Assembly (NCBI GenBank): GCA_002421915.1
Contig: DISA01000057.1
Location: 20,504 to 73,228 of the forward strand
DNA length: 52,725 bases
From: Gallionellaceae bacterium UBA6222
GTDB taxonomy: Bacteria > Pseudomonadota > Gammaproteobacteria > Burkholderiales > Gallionellaceae
Reading direction: 5' to 3'
The notes beneath the pieces are model-generated. The model was given only the letters and a program-made list of their open reading frames with translations, ran no database searches and had not been told where the DNA came from. Numbering within the stretch: position 1 is the first letter of the stretch; each line of letters starts with the position of its first letter. Positions 1-7,251 of the stretch are shown here, piece by piece. The position numbers and the translations under genes are program-made.

Positions 1-1100
1 GGGTGCTGACCTCGGTGCATGCGTTTGCCACCGACCCCAAGCGCGGTATTTTCATTCTGTCGTTTCTGGTACTGGTGATCGGAGCCTCCCTGCTGCTGTT
101 CGCCTGGCGTGCACCCAAAATCGGACTCGGCGGCAAGTTTGAGCTGGTCTCGCGTGAAACCATGTTGTTGAGCAATAACGTATTGCTGACCGTGGCTTGT
201 GCCTCGGTTTTCCTGGGCACGCTTTACCCCTTGTTCATGGATACGCTGGGTTTTGGCAAGCTGTCCGTCGGCCCGCCCTATTTCAATACCGTGTTTGTGC
301 CGCTGATGGTGCCGATGGTGATGATGATGGGGTTGGGCCCTGTCGCGCGCTGGAAGCATGCGAGTCTGCCTGATATCTGGCAGCGTGTGCGCTGGGCGCT
401 GGTGTCAAGCATGGTGATTGCTCTCGTTTTGCCATTCATCATGGGCGAGTGGACCCCGCTGATTGCATTGGGCATTTTGCTGGCAGCATGGATCATCACG
501 ACTGGCGCGCTTGATCTGCACCGGCGCATGGGTAAAGAAGGCACGCTACTACAGCGCTTGAAAGTCCCCACACGCAGTTATTACGGCATGCAGTTGGCGC
601 ATCTGGGTATCGCGGTCTTCATCATCGGGGTCACCCTGGTCAAAGGTTACGAAACCGAGCGTGATGTGCGCATGGATGTGGGCGACACGCTGGCGGCGGG
701 AGGTTATGTATTCCGCTTCGACGGAGTGACAGAAAGGGAAGGGCCAAACTATGTTGCCGCCCAGGGGCGTGTTACGGTTAGCTTGGACGGCAAACTGGTC
801 ACGGTACTCCATCCCGAAAAGCGCAATTACAACGCCTCCGGCATGCCAATGACCGAGGCGGCAATCGAGACCGGTTTGTTGCGAGATCTGTATGTATCGC
901 TGGGTGAACCAATCCCGGACAGTGAAGCGTGGGCGGTGCGTATCTACATCAAACCTTTTGTGGACTGGATATGGGCGGGTTGCCTGCTGATGGCACTGGG
1001 CGGTGTCATGGCGGTCAGTGATCGGCGCTATCGTATCCGCATTCGCAAATCAAAAACCGAGCCGGTTGGCGGAGGGCAAATGAAGGAGCAGACAGCATGA
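1..1100 (+). CDS. ccmF: CcmF, heme lyase subunit of cytochrome c maturation (5' partial)
   Basis: C-terminal part of the polytopic inner-membrane protein that, with CcmH and CcmI, attaches heme to apocytochromes c on the periplasmic side. About 365 residues are visible of a family usually near 650, because the gene begins before the window; the reading frame is already open at the first bases. Several hydrophobic segments are clear in the first 170 residues, followed by a periplasmic loop and a last membrane helix near residues 320-340, as in CcmF. Its stop overlaps the start of ccmG by 4 bases, so it is the upstream member of a ccmFGHI operon. Identification rests on sequence recognition plus the diagnostic neighbours. 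Confidence 0.95.
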   Translation, partial: VLTSVHAFATDPKRGIFILSFLVLVIGASLLLFAWRAPKIGLGGKFELVSRETMLLSNNVLLTVACASVFLGTLYPLFMDTLGFGKLSVGPPYFNTVFVPLMVPMVMMMGLGPVARWKHASLPDIWQRVRWALVSSMVIALVLPFIMGEWTPLIALGILLAAWIITTGALDLHRRMGKEGTLLQRLKVPTRSYYGMQLAHLGIAVFIIGVTLVKGYETERDVRMDVGDTLAAGGYVFRFDGVTEREGPNYVAAQGRVTVSLDGKLVTVLHPEKRNYNASGMPMTEAAIETGLLRDLYVSLGEPIPDSEAWAVRIYIKPFVDWIWAGCLLMALGGVMAVSDRRYRIRIRKSKTEPVGGGQMKEQTA

Positions 1101-1624
1101 TGCGTTTTATATTGCCATTGGTGATATTTCTGGTGCTATCCAGTTTCTTATATGTCGGACTGAGTTTGGACCCGCGCGAAGTCCCATCACCATTGATTGG
1201 CAAGACTGCACCAGCTTTCAGCTTGCCGCTCTTGCAAGATCCGAACAAACAATTCTCCGCACAAGATATGAAAGGCCAGGTCTGGCTGTTGAATGTGTGG
1301 GCATCGTGGTGTACCGCATGCAAGGATGAACACCCGGTATTGATGGATTTGGCCCAACAAAACGTCGTGCCGATACTGGGCTTGAACTACAAAGACAAAC
1401 GCGAGGAGGGTGAGGCGGTCCTGCGCAAATCAGGCGACCCCTACATGCTGACGGTTTTTGATGCGGATGGCAAAATTGGCTTTGATTACGGCGTGTATGG
1501 CGTTCCCGAAACCTATGTCATCGACAAACAGGGCATCATCCGCGACAAACTGATCGGTGCAGTGAACCCCAAGAACCTGCGCGAACGCATTCTGCCGCTG
1601 GTTGAGGAGCTGAAGAAAAAATGA
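1097..1624 (+). CDS. ccmG: CcmG/DsbE thiol:disulfide oxidoreductase
   Basis: Membrane-anchored periplasmic thioredoxin that keeps the heme-binding cysteines of apocytochrome c reduced. The protein has 175 residues, normal for the family. An N-terminal hydrophobic anchor (about residues 4-22) is followed by a thioredoxin fold with the active site W-C-T-A-C at residues 71-75 and the cis-proline region GVPETYV typical of CcmG. It overlaps ccmF by 4 bases and ccmH by 4 bases, so translation is probably coupled through the operon. Confidence 0.95.
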   Translation: MMRFILPLVIFLVLSSFLYVGLSLDPREVPSPLIGKTAPAFSLPLLQDPNKQFSAQDMKGQVWLLNVWASWCTACKDEHPVLMDLAQQNVVPILGLNYKDKREEGEAVLRKSGDPYMLTVFDADGKIGFDYGVYGVPETYVIDKQGIIRDKLIGAVNPKNLRERILPLVEELKKK

Positions 1625-2082
1625 AAAGGTTTTTCACCGTACTACTGTTGGTGTTGCCTGTTCTTGCGATCGCGGACGAGGCCAGAGATCTGGCCGACAA
1701 CCCTGTGATCGAGCGCCGCATGATCAGTCTCGCTGAAAAAGTGCGCTGCCTGGTATGCCAGAGCGAGACCGTCGCCAGCTCGCGTTCAGATTGGTCGAAC
1801 GATGTGCGCCAAATCATGCGTGACAAGATGATCGCGGGTGCGAGCGATCAGGAAATAATGGACTTACTGGTAGAACGCTTCGGCAAGTCGGTGTTGTTCG
1901 ACCCGCCGGTTGATAAAGAGACCATGCCTCTGTGGGGCGGGCCTTTTATATTGTTGTTGCTGGGTGTTGGCGTGCTGCTGTTCCAGTTGCGCCGCCGCAG
2001 TGCGGTAGTGGCGGAGCCTTCACTGACGCCTGAAGCCGTGCAGAGGGCAGCCACCTTACTCGAAGAAGAAGGTAAATCATGA
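1621..2082 (+). CDS. ccmH: CcmH, cytochrome c maturation thiol protein
   Basis: Short (153 aa) CcmH/CcmL-type protein. A signal peptide ends near AIADEA. The family's redox motif R-C-L-V-C-Q lies at residues 42-47 (cysteines 43 and 46). A single C-terminal transmembrane helix (about residues 105-125) precedes a short cytoplasmic tail. It reduces apocytochrome c or CcmG before heme attachment. It corresponds to the N-terminal half of the fused E. coli CcmH; the TPR half is the separate next gene. It overlaps both neighbours by 4 bases. Confidence 0.95.
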   Translation: MKRFFTVLLLVLPVLAIADEARDLADNPVIERRMISLAEKVRCLVCQSETVASSRSDWSNDVRQIMRDKMIAGASDQEIMDLLVERFGKSVLFDPPVDKETMPLWGGPFILLLLGVGVLLFQLRRRSAVVAEPSLTPEAVQRAATLLEEEGKS

Positions 2083-3335
2083 TTCTGTTCTGGTTGATTT
2101 GTGCGGCACTTTTGCTCGCCGCCGTACTGTTTGTTGCCTTGCCGTTGTGGCGCGGGCGAGCAGTCAACAATACTGTGGAACGCAATGCAGCCAATCTGCA
2201 AATTTTGCGCGACCAGTTGACCGAGTTGGATGTCGATCTAAAAAATGGGTTGCTTGAGCCGGAATTATTCCAGCAGGGAAAGCATGAACTGGAAAGCAGG
2301 GTGCTGGAAGAAGTGGCTGGTAGCGGGCAAATCAAAGCAGACGTCGGCGCGCAACCCTTCCGTATACTGGCCATTGGCATCTCTGCCATGCTTGCCATCT
2401 TGTCACTTGGCGTCTATCTGGCTGTGGGTACACCGAATGCGATTTCCCCAGCCAACCCGCATGCGGGTGCGAGCAACATGGGCGGTGTGGCGCGCACCGA
2501 GAATGCGGTCACTGAGTTGGAACGCAAAGTCGCCGCTGATTCGACCGATGCCGGTTCGCTGGTGATGCTTGCACGCAGTTACATGGAAGCCGAGCGCTAT
2601 GCCGAATCGGCCAAGGTTTATGCGGAGCTGGTGAAACTGGTTCCCGACGAAGCGTGGGTATGGGCGGACTACGCTGATGCGGCGGCGATGGCGCAAGGCC
2701 AGTCCTTGCGCGGTAAACCAACCGAATATATCAACCGTGCACTCGCGCTTGATCCGAACAGCATGAAGAGCTTGGCATTGGCCGGCTCGGCCGCGATGGA
2801 GCGCGGTGATTTTGCTGTGGCCATCAAGCACTGGGAGAGACTGCGTTCGCAATTGCAGCCGGACAGCGAGGATGCACGCGCCATCGAAGGCGGTATTGCG
2901 GAAGCACGCCAGTTGCTGGCACACACCAAAGGCGGCAAGGTATCGACGCGGGAACAGAGTGCACCCTCCGCACAGGCCGCCACTGCAGGCAAAGAGCGCA
3001 TCACCGGCAAGGTTACGCTGGATGCGATGCTGAAAGGAAAATACAGCCCGGATGACACGGTATTCGTGCTGGCACGCGCAGCGGAAGGGCCAAAGATGCC
3101 TCTCGCAATCCTGCGCAAACAGGTGCGCGACCTGCCGCTAACCTTTGAATTGGACGACAGTACAGCGATGACACAGCAGATGAAAATATCCGCCTTTGAT
3201 CAGGTTGTGGTGGTCGCACGCATTTCCCGTGCCGGCTCGGCCATACCCACAGCAGGTGACGCGGAAGGATCGAGCCAACCTTTGCGTCCGGGCAGCAAGA
3301 ATGTGAACGTGAAAATCGACAATATTGTGCAGTGA
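2079..3335 (+). CDS. ccmI: CcmI/CycH, TPR apocytochrome c chaperone
   Basis: 418-residue protein with two N-terminal transmembrane helices (about 1-22 and 88-110) flanking a cytoplasmic segment with an amphipathic 'LRDQLTELD' helix. A periplasmic TPR region follows (about 140-280, repeats around 'SLVMLARSYMEAERYAESAKVY'), then a C-terminal beta-rich domain with 'GKVTLD' and 'VFVLARAAEGPKMPLAILR'. This is the CcmI architecture, which presents apocytochrome c to CcmFH. It is the last gene of the ccm operon; a T-rich, AT-rich stretch follows but no convincing terminator. Confidence 0.93.
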   Translation: MILFWLICAALLLAAVLFVALPLWRGRAVNNTVERNAANLQILRDQLTELDVDLKNGLLEPELFQQGKHELESRVLEEVAGSGQIKADVGAQPFRILAIGISAMLAILSLGVYLAVGTPNAISPANPHAGASNMGGVARTENAVTELERKVAADSTDAGSLVMLARSYMEAERYAESAKVYAELVKLVPDEAWVWADYADAAAMAQGQSLRGKPTEYINRALALDPNSMKSLALAGSAAMERGDFAVAIKHWERLRSQLQPDSEDARAIEGGIAEARQLLAHTKGGKVSTREQSAPSAQAATAGKERITGKVTLDAMLKGKYSPDDTVFVLARAAEGPKMPLAILRKQVRDLPLTFELDDSTAMTQQMKISAFDQVVVVARISRAGSAIPTAGDAEGSSQPLRPGSKNVNVKIDNIVQ

Positions 3336-3479
3336 GCTTCTGTGCAAAACGCCCTTTTGCTCCTGCTGCACAATCATTATTAATCAATTAGATAGCGTAG
3401 CAATGCCTGATTTAATCTGTCGGGTATTACCATCTTTCTTGGGTGAATAATGAGAAAAAACTGAGTGCCTTGTTATCTA

Positions 3480-3890
3480 GAGCCGTAGCGCTTCTGAAAT
3501 CCTGCGGCATACAGTTTCAACCTGCACCAACAGCTTCCCAAGCTTGATGAATTCCAGTTCAATATCGTGTTGCTGCGCCTAATCGGTCAGCGCAGTGGCA
3601 ATGAACTCGGGGACGTTATCCATTCGAATCTTGTCTGGATAGCCGCGCCAAGCCATGATTCTCTCCAGGACTCAAACCACCATTGCCGCTGGCAGATTCA
3701 AATCAATCCCAATCGCCGGTATCTCGCGATTGAAGTCATCCACCATGTTGAAGGTGCGGAACCGTCTGCCGCACCACAACGCATCACTCATAAAGTTCAT
3801 CGACCAGTTCTTGTTCATCTGACCTGGCACCGCCAATGGCACCGGCGTGCGCGGTGGCAGGCGCTTCTTGCCGATCCGCCCGCCTATCTT
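3480..3890 (-). pseudogene. Decayed IS3-family transposase (OrfB) remnant
   Basis: The minus strand of this otherwise empty stretch still translates into a recognisable piece of an IS3-type integrase domain: 'NWSMNFMSDALWCGRRFRTFN', 'VDDFNRE' and 'RIMAWRGYPDKIRMDN'. There are in-frame stops (a TGA after 'AAMVV' and a TAG after 'ATALTD'), and similarity ends soon after 'ELEFIKLGK'. The first catalytic aspartate position reads N ('SMNF' instead of 'SMDF'); the second (in 'RMDN') remains; the distal glutamate region is lost. No terminal inverted repeats or orfA were found. It is a dead fossil, not a mobile element, and explains most of the 648-base gap between ccmI and the next gene. Confidence 0.8.
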
Positions 3891-3934
3891 TTGTACAAGG
3901 TTCAGAATGCAGGGATGCCGCCTGCACTCATGAG

Positions 3935-3960
3935 CCGCGCCCCCTGTACAGGGGGCGCGG
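3935..3960. terminator. 26-bp perfect palindrome, terminator-like
   Basis: CCGCGCCCCCTGT and its exact complement form a perfect 26-base palindrome in the gap downstream of the two minus-strand genes that end at 3984. A very stable GC-rich stem would form in either direction. The minus-strand side lacks a T run, so it may be a Rho-assisted or bidirectional terminator. It could also be a leftover of the neighbouring IS remnant. Confidence 0.5.
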
Positions 3961-3983
3961 TTGATTGTTGCTTGCTGATTACT

Positions 3984-4154
3984 TCAGGGCTTCTTGGGAG
4001 TGGTGTAGGGCACTTCTTTCTGGTGCGGTTCCCAGGTGGTTTCATAGCCGACAAAAAACTGTCCCGGTACGATTTCCTTCTGGCGGGTAGTTACGTGGAA
4101 TGCGTGGCCATCCGGAATCTTGGGACGGCAGAAAGGTTTCTTTTCTTCACTCAT
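3984..4154 (-). CDS. Small protein of unknown function (56 aa)
   Basis: A 56-residue protein starting MSEEKKPFC and ending TTPKKP. The ATG at 4154 is preceded at good distance by AAAGGAGAT, which decides this start over a longer upstream extension. It is rich in proline and aromatic residues (GQFFVGYETTWEPHQKE), has no signal peptide or membrane segment and one cysteine. It lies 84 bases downstream of the HIT gene on the same strand and may be co-transcribed. I do not recognise a family. Confidence 0.7.
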   Translation of the reverse strand: MSEEKKPFCRPKIPDGHAFHVTTRQKEIVPGQFFVGYETTWEPHQKEVPYTTPKKP

Positions 4155-4238
4155 GATGCTATCTCCTTTGGTTGTAGAAAACAGATATTCGAAAGGGGAG
4201 GCATAGTCGTCGGCCCCTCCCAACTGGCCGTAAAAATA

Positions 4239-4655
4239 TCAATTTCGCGTGTAGTGTGCCTTCTTTGGCAGCACATGCCGCACGCCTCCCTGCGGGTTCT
4301 CCACATCCCCTTTGTAGCGGGGGATAATGTGGATATGCACATGGCGGATGCTTTGCCCGGCCGCTTGTCCGACATTGACGCCGATGTTGTAGCCGTCCGG
4401 ATGGAAACCCTCATCCAGCAGCTTCTTTTCTTGCCGGATGAGCCCCATACAGGCCGCGACTTCTTCTGGCGTCAGCTCGAAGAAACTGGCGACATGCCGG
4501 CGCGGGATGACCAAGGTGTGCCCCGGGCTGGTCGGGTAGGTGTCGCGCGCGCTGTAGGCGAGTTCATCCTGCAACGAGACGCCGCGCGGGTCCTTGCAGA
4601 ACAGGCAGGGATCGTTGGGATCACGTTTCTTTTCCGGTGTGGCTTCAGTCGACAA
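4239..4655 (-). CDS. HIT family protein (histidine triad hydrolase)
   Basis: 138-residue histidine-triad protein, a nucleotide-phosphate hydrolase or transferase fold of the Hint/Fhit superfamily. The signature H-V-H-I-H is at residues 105-109, followed by IIPR. An N-terminal C-L-F-C pair (17-20) is the usual Hint zinc-ribbon-like start, and the 'GHTLVIPRRHV' strand is typical. The substrate cannot be told from sequence. It is transcribed divergently from the DUF4279-like gene, with the two starts about 60 bases apart. Confidence 0.92.
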   Translation of the reverse strand: MSTEATPEKKRDPNDPCLFCKDPRGVSLQDELAYSARDTYPTSPGHTLVIPRRHVASFFELTPEEVAACMGLIRQEKKLLDEGFHPDGYNIGVNVGQAAGQSIRHVHIHIIPRYKGDVENPQGGVRHVLPKKAHYTRN

Positions 4656-4716
4656 CAGTGCACCTCTTTTTGTACGTTATACTCGGATGAGGCAAATCAT
4701 CAACGAGGAAAACATT

Positions 4717-5133
4717 GTGGCATCGAACAAAGGACGCGCTTACTTTGCATTGCTTGGTTACCATTTCAACCCCGACGACATCACGCGTTTGCTCGGCATT
4801 GAACCCACCACGGTCAATGCGGCGGGCGCATACAGCGGGCTGGACAAACCTGTCATCAGTTCCTGGGAGCTATCCTCGGAAACGCTCACCGGAGAGGTGG
4901 ACGTGTTCGCTTTGACGGACGGTCTCGTCAAGCAACTGGAACCCATCAAGGAAAAGATCGTGGAAGTCTGCAAGAGCCACAATCTGTCTCCGCGCTTGGG
5001 CGTGGCGCTGACCTTATCCATTGATAAAGGCGAAGCCAGTCCTGAAGTCGGTTTTGGCGCGCGCACCATCCGCTTCCTGGCGGATACCGGCGCATTCATT
5101 GAGGTGGAGAACAGGCTGTCCGAGCGGATTTGA
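4717..5133 (+). CDS. DUF4279-like protein
   Basis: About 138 residues beginning ASNKGRAYFALLGYHFNPDDI after the initiator. The GTG at 4717 is chosen because GAGGA lies 7 bases upstream; the in-frame extension further upstream would run into the divergent HIT gene. The pattern 'F.L.G..F.P..IT.LLGI.PT' followed by an acidic helical region and 'SPEVGFGARTIRFLADTGAFIEV' matches what I know of the DUF4279 family, often seen in immunity or toxin-related contexts but with no established function. No signal peptide or membrane segments. Confidence 0.75.
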   Translation: MASNKGRAYFALLGYHFNPDDITRLLGIEPTTVNAAGAYSGLDKPVISSWELSSETLTGEVDVFALTDGLVKQLEPIKEKIVEVCKSHNLSPRLGVALTLSIDKGEASPEVGFGARTIRFLADTGAFIEVENRLSERI

Positions 5134-5141
5134 GCCATCCT

Positions 5142-6200
5142 TCACCCCGCGACCTGACTATTTGATGCGGACTGTGCCTGCGCCAGTTTCAGTTGTTCCT
5201 GACAATGTCTCAAACACAGCGGCTGTAGCGCGTGCGCGAAACATTCCATGATCACTTCAAATTCATCTGCAATTTCTTCTGCAAGCACAGCGTCGTTTGT
5301 TAATTGGGCCAGCACATTTTGTGCAGTTGCCTTGTTCACCCGGCAGATAACTGCCACATGGATAGGCAACTGCTGTTCCATGCTGACCGTCAATGCCAAT
5401 TCGTAGGAATTGATTGCTTCTTTTAAGCGATCAGGATTGTCTTCCGACTCGCCGAGATGATGCAAAGCGGCAGCCCGATTGTTGTGTGTGGCAGTCAGCT
5501 CCAACGCGTAATCATCTGCGTCGAGTGCGGCGAGGGCGTTCTTATAGGCAACAACGGACTTTTGAAATTGACGGTTGCCTTTAAGCAGTTTTCCGTACGC
5601 ATGAAGAGTATCGCCAAGCTGATGCATGGTAAACATCCAGTCTTCCGGAGATGCATCGCGTGTCCAAACCAGCAAGGCATTGGTATAAGCATCGATGGCG
5701 GCTTGTAACGGCTTTGTGGCATCAAGTAAGCGACCCAGCGCCTGATTAGCCGTGCCCAAGTTATATTGCGTGGCCGCCCATTCCAGCGGAGCGCTTTCCT
5801 GACTGAACACCTCCAATGCCTTGCCAAAACACAGGATGGCTTGTTCAAACAATGTTGCATCTCTGCGTTGCTGCCCCAGTGCGGCAAGAATGTTTCCGAG
5901 ATTGTTCTGTGTCTCCGCCCAAACCAATGGTTCCCGTGTGCGACTGCTCTTTGCAGCCAGATCACCTGTATCTGTCAGCGATGCCTCAAGCGCCCCGCGC
6001 AAATCTTCATAGATTCTGGCGCTGAAACGGTGCTGCTCATAATTTCCCCGCGCGTAACGAAAATTATCCGCCACAGCGACTTTGGTATCCGGAGCCGCCG
6101 CTGCGGCTGCCTCGGCACCCAGCAGGCCGATGGAATTCGCTATAGAGCGTTCCAGCGCCTTGTTGGGCGGGTAAATGATGTAATTGGTCGAGAAATTCAT
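5142..6200 (-). CDS. Tetratricopeptide repeat protein
   Basis: 352-residue soluble protein made of TPR-like helices: repeated 'WAETQNNLGNILAALGQ', 'WAATQYNLGTANQALGR', 'WMFTMHQLGDTLHAYGK' and 'LTATHNNRAAALHHLGE' blocks about 45-55 residues apart, the NLG-type tandem repeats seen in many proteobacterial scaffold proteins. The N-terminus (first 45 residues, with an alanine run) has no signal peptide. It overlaps the SlyD-like gene by 4 bases, so the two are translationally coupled; a chaperone or adaptor role is plausible but unproven. Confidence 0.85.
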   Translation of the reverse strand: MNFSTNYIIYPPNKALERSIANSIGLLGAEAAAAAAPDTKVAVADNFRYARGNYEQHRFSARIYEDLRGALEASLTDTGDLAAKSSRTREPLVWAETQNNLGNILAALGQQRRDATLFEQAILCFGKALEVFSQESAPLEWAATQYNLGTANQALGRLLDATKPLQAAIDAYTNALLVWTRDASPEDWMFTMHQLGDTLHAYGKLLKGNRQFQKSVVAYKNALAALDADDYALELTATHNNRAAALHHLGESEDNPDRLKEAINSYELALTVSMEQQLPIHVAVICRVNKATAQNVLAQLTNDAVLAEEIADEFEVIMECFAHALQPLCLRHCQEQLKLAQAQSASNSQVAG

Positions 6201-6706
6201 TTTGCCCGGTCGAGTATTTCATTCAACTCGGGATCGGCACCGACCGCTCCGCCAAGTTCGATTTCTTCTTCGGTGGCTTCGCGTATGGACAAGACTTCCA
6301 GCATGAAAGTGACTTCTCTGCCGCAAAGGGGGTTGTTGCCGTCGACAGTCAATGTCTTGTCATCGAATCGGGTAACGATGAAGTCTCTGGGCTCACCCTT
6401 TTCATTTTCCATGGTGATGATCATACCGATCTCGCGGAATTCTTCCGGCACATTTTCTATGTGATCGGTAAATACCAGCGATTCATCTCTCTCACCGTAC
6501 AACTTTGCAGTGTCTATCGGCACCTCGATGATGTCGCCGACTTTTTTACCGTATAGTTCCTTGGTCACTTCTTCGGACATCACATCATTCACGCCGTGAA
6601 CATAAGCCAGCGGATAATCCACGGTGACCAACACGTCACCGGTTTTGTTATCGATGACCTTGTAATTCAGTTCAACGAATTTTTCGTCTTCAATCGTATA
6701 TGACAT
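6197..6706 (-). CDS. FKBP-type peptidyl-prolyl isomerase, SlyD-like
   Basis: 169-residue cytoplasmic protein with the split FKBP domain and inserted flap of the SlyD type: 'VDYPLAYVHGVND', then 'VGDIIEVPIDTAKLYGERDESLV' and 'IIT', and a C-terminal 'LTVDGNNPLCGREVTFMLEVLSIREA', where LCG replaces the usual LAG. It lacks the histidine/cysteine-rich metal-binding tail of E. coli SlyD. It is predicted to catalyse proline isomerisation and act as a chaperone. It overlaps the downstream TPR gene by 4 bases. Confidence 0.9.
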   Translation of the reverse strand: MSYTIEDEKFVELNYKVIDNKTGDVLVTVDYPLAYVHGVNDVMSEEVTKELYGKKVGDIIEVPIDTAKLYGERDESLVFTDHIENVPEEFREIGMIITMENEKGEPRDFIVTRFDDKTLTVDGNNPLCGREVTFMLEVLSIREATEEEIELGGAVGADPELNEILDRAK

Positions 6707-6738
6707 GTCTGGAGCGCCCTGATATTGACAGATTCTTC

Positions 6739-7089
6739 CTAGAACAGCGTAGCGCCAAAGATTCTTACTTTGTCTTTTTCATAACCCAGCACAAGTCTTC
6801 CCAGCCATTCGCTGTTGTTCTTTTTGTTTATCACTTTGTACAGAACGGTGACATATTCCCCGCGGCGTATCATGCCGAGATACGAATAATCTTCCGACAG
6901 GTTCTTCGCAAGGTCGCTTCTCGCAAACTGCTTGCCCATTTCAACCTCGTTGGCACCGGCAATGAAAGAGCTCGAAAAATTGCGCGTGAAAGCACCGTAG
7001 TTTCCTTCATTGGAGTATTTGATCAGATCGGCCCACATCGGGTGTGCCAACTCCAGGATCTCTTCATCTGTTTTTTCAATAATGTTCAT
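6739..7089 (-). CDS. Unknown protein downstream of aprBA (116 aa)
   Basis: 116-residue protein starting MNIIEKTDEEILELAHPMW. The ATG at 7089 has GAGGT five bases upstream, so I prefer it to an in-frame ATG 18 bases further up. The sequence has an N-terminal helical half and a beta-rich C-terminal half ('EYVTVLYKVINKKN..EWLGRLVLGYEKDKVRIFGATLF'), which resembles the general shape of NTF2-like folds, but I do not recognise the family. It lies beyond the terminator of the apr operon and just upstream of the SlyD-like and TPR genes, so it belongs with that group. Confidence 0.75.
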   Translation of the reverse strand: MNIIEKTDEEILELAHPMWADLIKYSNEGNYGAFTRNFSSSFIAGANEVEMGKQFARSDLAKNLSEDYSYLGMIRRGEYVTVLYKVINKKNNSEWLGRLVLGYEKDKVRIFGATLF

Positions 7090-7138
7090 AAGATACCTCA
7101 CCTGCACGGTGCTTCGTCACACTACTCGCCGGCTAGAT

Positions 7139-7172
7139 AAAAAAAGGACCAACAAAAATATGCCGGTCCTTT
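7139..7172 (-). terminator. Intrinsic terminator of the apr operon
   Basis: On the minus strand AAAGGACC and GGTCCTTT pair around a 14-base loop and are followed by a run of seven T. It sits about 80 bases after the aprA stop and before the next minus-strand gene, a classic Rho-independent terminator. Confidence 0.85.
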
Positions 7173-7251
7173 CTAACAGACTAACAAGCTATGGCAAATG
7201 TATTTTTGCAGGCCTGATTTTACAAAACCGGTAAATCGGGCCTGCATCTGC

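Noticed and set aside
3567..4802. Long plus-strand open frame of about 411 codons across the IS remnant and HIT gene
   Set aside because: It runs antisense to the HIT gene and to the transposase fossil, both recognised families, and its own translation shows no family features.
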